Source: Liolophura sinensis
Taxonomy: Eukaryota; Mollusca; Polyplacophora; Chitonida; Chitonidae
Assembly (NCBI RefSeq): GCF_032854445.1
Contig: NC_088298.1
Location: 12,141,504-12,205,503 of the forward strand
Length of the DNA stretch: 64,000 nucleotides
Direction of reading: 5' to 3'
The position numbers were made by a program, and so were the translations under genes. Positions 62,188-64,000 of the stretch are shown here, one piece after another. How positions within the stretch are numbered: position 1 is the first letter of the stretch; each line of letters starts with the position of its first letter. A model generated the notes under the pieces. That model had not been told where the DNA came from. It was given only the letters and a program-made list of their open reading frames with translations, and ran no database searches.

Positions 62188-62375
62188 GTTTCTCATCACA
62201 TTTAGGTCTGTTACCCATCACATTTAGGCCTATTTCTCATCTAGGCCTGTTTCTCATCACATTTAGACCTGTTTCTCATCTAGGCCTGTTTCTCATCACA
62301 TTTAGGCCTGTTTCCCCATCAAATTTAGGCCTGTTTCTCATCACATTCAGGCCTGTTTCTCGTCACATTTAAGGT
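62188..62375. repeat. About 23-bp tandem repeat, 7-8 copies
   Basis: The unit is TTTCTCATCACATTTAGGCC plus TG. Two units lack CACATTT and read CTCATCTAGGCCTG. Confidence 0.93.
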
Positions 62376-62555
62376 CATTTGCATGCAGATACATGGTTTG
62401 TGTCTGAAATGTTTCTTGACCTAACAGCTCCTTCCATACCAAAAAGACACACGAGCACGATCTTTCAAAAATGTCCTCAACAATAAAATAACACTCTATC
62501 ACTCTACCAGAAAAAAGACACAGCAGAAGTATATACAACTAATGACTCCTCCTTG

Positions 62556-62600
62556 CCTTATAACTGAAAAGTTGTTGAGTACATCATAAAAACCCTAGCA
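62556..62600 (+). mobile_element. 3' relic of SINE family B
   Basis: TATAACTGAAAAGTTGTTGA followed by GTACATCATAAAAACCC matches the 3' end of the copy at 14331-14682 (ACTGAAAAATTGTTGAGCAT, GACTTTAAACTCC). Confidence 0.6.
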
Positions 62601-62623
62601 TAAACACATACAAGTACTTTCTA

Positions 62624-62746
62624 TTTATTTTATTTATTCATTTGATTGGTGTTTTATGCCATAATCAAGACTATTTCACTTATACGACAGCGGCCAGCAT
62701 TATGATGGGAGGAAACCGGGCAGAGCCAGGGGGAAACCGGCAGACG
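62624..62746 (-). mobile_element. SINE family A, strongly 5'-truncated, with 12-bp target-site duplication
   Basis: Only the 3' 123 bp are present: a TTTATTTTATTTATTCATTT tail, GATTGGTGTTTTATGCC and the core to GGAAACCGGCAGACG. The perfect 12-bp duplication AAGTACTTTCTA at 62612-62623 and 62747-62758 shows that it inserted in this shortened form. Confidence 0.95.
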
Positions 62747-62759
62747 AAGTACTTTCTAA

Positions 62760-63232
62760 GATGACATTATAACTGTAAGAAGCAGATAAAATAAACACTT
62801 CATAGTGATGTATAAAATTTTCGGCCACATTCTGTATGTGCTACCATATGTGTGTCTTCCTGAACATGAAAATCTGCTTTAAAATCATTCACCCAAAGAG
62901 TAGTAAGATGGTTCCTGTCCACCATCTTATAAATAACAGCCATTATTGGATTTTCATTCCATCGTGGTACATCTGGAGACAATATAAAATGTATCAGTAT
63001 CTCAGAAAGTGGACAATGTGACCTGGGGGGCATCTGGCAATCTACCTGCCCCTGCTGATTACACTGGCTAAGCTAAGGGCTTCTGTCAGTTAGGAGGCTG
63101 TCCTCACCCTAATCATGTACCACCACACACCATGATGGATGGAAGACAACCTGCCCTCCTCAGACCAACGCCTTAATTGTCATCACATACCACCCCTCAA
63201 CAACACTACCATGTAAACACTGTTACTGTAAC
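62760..63232. other. No gene seen
   Basis: Sequence between the SINE and the DNA element, without features. Confidence 0.45.
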
Positions 63233-63496
63233 TATAGCCGCGTTTAGACTACAGCCGGGCCGGGCCCATTTTAGCAGGGTCGCGCTTGATCAGGGCCGAG
63301 CCCCCTTGACAAGTACCGTTTACATTACACGCCTCGCTGGCGGGCCAAATCCATTATCACAAACAGGAACGACAACTCAGGTTGAGTCTCTTCAGACATT
63401 GGAGGTACAAACACTTTATTCAGCTGCGAAAATGGCGCTGCCAGTAGTTGTAAGGCAAAGATACAGACGGCCTTTTCGAAACTCATATACATCCAC

Positions 63497-63619
63497 CTGT
63501 ATGATGTTCTCGTTGTGACGAGCGCTCTCAAGTTGCGCCTGCACGTTTTCCTCGCCCCAAATAGCTAATAGCTGTTCTGTCTCCTCTTTTGTCCAAGTAG
63601 CGCCACGATTTGTTGACAT
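63497..63619 (-). CDS. Myb/SANT-like DNA-binding domain, partial (first exon)
   Basis: The ATG at 63619-63617 opens 41 codons ending at a possible donor, ACAG|GTGGAT (phase 0). Residues 5-33 include RGATWTKEETEQLLAIWGEE and VQAQLES, with the Trp pattern and spacing of the trihelix-type Myb/SANT domain found in PIF/Harbinger proteins and in MSANTD-type host proteins. The rest of the domain would be in a following exon to the left or has been deleted. Family recognition is from memory; the motif itself is clear. Confidence 0.65.
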
Positions 63620-63845
63620 ATTTAAATTCTTATTGTTCGAAAAAAAGTGCGCCAATTGAAAAGCCGGAAGTGGAAGGTCAGAGGAAGTTGCCTTTAAGCA
63701 TGCGCAGTTAAGTCCTCTGAGCGGGCCAGGCACGGTGACGCGTTTACACTACACGTTTGGCTAGCCGAGCCGAGCTTCAGCTGGGTCGAGCCTACCTCTC
63801 GTTGAGGGGTTCGGCCCGGTCAAATCTGGCACGGTGCCGAGTACG

Positions 63846-63933
63846 CTTAACCCGTTTAGACTACCCAATTTTTTGCCGGGCCGTGCCCCATCAGGGCCGA
63901 GCCCGGTTGAAAAGCGGTAGTGTAAACGGGGCT
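63846..63933. repeat. Short MITE-like hairpin unit within the larger element
   Basis: CCGTTTAGACTACC near 63854 pairs with GGTAGTGTAAACGGGG at the right end, giving an 85-90-bp unit with its own inverted ends. Its inner part (GCCGGGCC, ATCAGGGCCGAGCCC) is repeated in direct orientation at the left end of the larger element (about 63255-63302). Confidence 0.6.
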
Positions 63934-64000
63934 TATATGCCTCATCAGCCTGTCACACAGACATAAATCTCCACAGGTTCTTACACTGTCTTGTAGCCTT

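Larger units (their letters stand above)
63236..63933. mobile_element. DNA-transposon-like element with a Myb/SANT exon
   Basis: The ends are imperfect inverted repeats: AGCCGCGTTTAGACTAC at the left, and AGCCCCGTTTACACTAC as the reverse complement of the right end. The element is GC-rich at both ends (GCCGGGCC, ATCAGGGCCGAGCCC) and AT-richer inside. A 3-bp TAT flanks both sides but is too short to be decisive. The gene inside (63497-63619, minus) has a Myb/SANT-like domain, the second protein of PIF/Harbinger-type transposons. No transposase is visible, so it would be a non-autonomous derivative or a composite of smaller units. Confidence 0.6.

Overview
The window is eukaryotic nuclear DNA, AT-rich and gene-poor, and looks like intronic or intergenic sequence from a lophotrochozoan animal, most likely a marine mollusc. 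The reasons are: (i) at least eleven copies or pieces of a tRNA-headed SINE with a conserved central block and an (AAAT)n tail, plus a second tRNA-headed SINE ending in CACTCACTCA-type sequence; I recall both types from bivalve and gastropod genomes but could not check this against a library; (ii) exon-like open segments that end at GT splice donors; (iii) very abundant minisatellites, homopolymers and microsatellites. There is no operon structure and nothing that looks prokaryotic. I cannot name the species.

Only two stretches look like exons of a host gene, both on the minus strand. One at 17585-18590 encodes a Ser/Pro-rich, probably disordered N-terminal segment of 335 codons and ends at a GTAAG donor. 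One at about 50280-50513 ends at a GTACAG donor. Both end in the same splice phase with an Ile codon and the first base of Gly (ATA-G|GT), so they may be alternative first exons of one gene whose shared exons lie beyond the left edge. I do not recognise the protein. A third coding segment at 63497-63619 (minus) is a Myb/SANT-like DNA-binding domain inside a DNA-transposon-like element with repeated CGTTTANACTAC motifs. A decayed LINE ORF2 fragment lies at about 32.57-32.76 kb.

The rest is repeats. By position: SINE fragments and short repeats (0-14.3 kb); a second-family SINE with target-site duplication (14.3-14.7 kb); a large inverted repeat with about 673-bp arms (14.88-16.58 kb); the first exon with an 81-bp minisatellite in its downstream intron (17.1-18.6 kb); arrays of 35 bp (20.4 kb), 73 bp (24.7-25.8 kb), 48 bp (35.5-36.6 kb), 26 bp (38.1-38.5 kb), 43 bp with many splice-donor-like motifs (38.8-39.8 kb), 18 bp born inside a SINE (43.0-43.5 kb), 23 bp (46.0-46.4 kb), 69 bp (47.1-48.0 kb), 33 bp beside the second exon (50.0-50.2 kb) and another 69 bp (53.0-54.7 kb). 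Tandem arrays occupy roughly 9 kb. Where the unit length is a multiple of three, they create long open frames that look like repeat proteins but have no other coding sign.

I found no new gene system such as a defence island or biosynthetic cluster. The most notable items are the large young inverted repeat whose left arm is flanked by 13-bp direct repeats, the minisatellite that grew from the 3' part of a SINE, several 5'-truncated SINEs with intact target-site duplications, the array of U1-type donor motifs, and the possible pair of alternative first exons.
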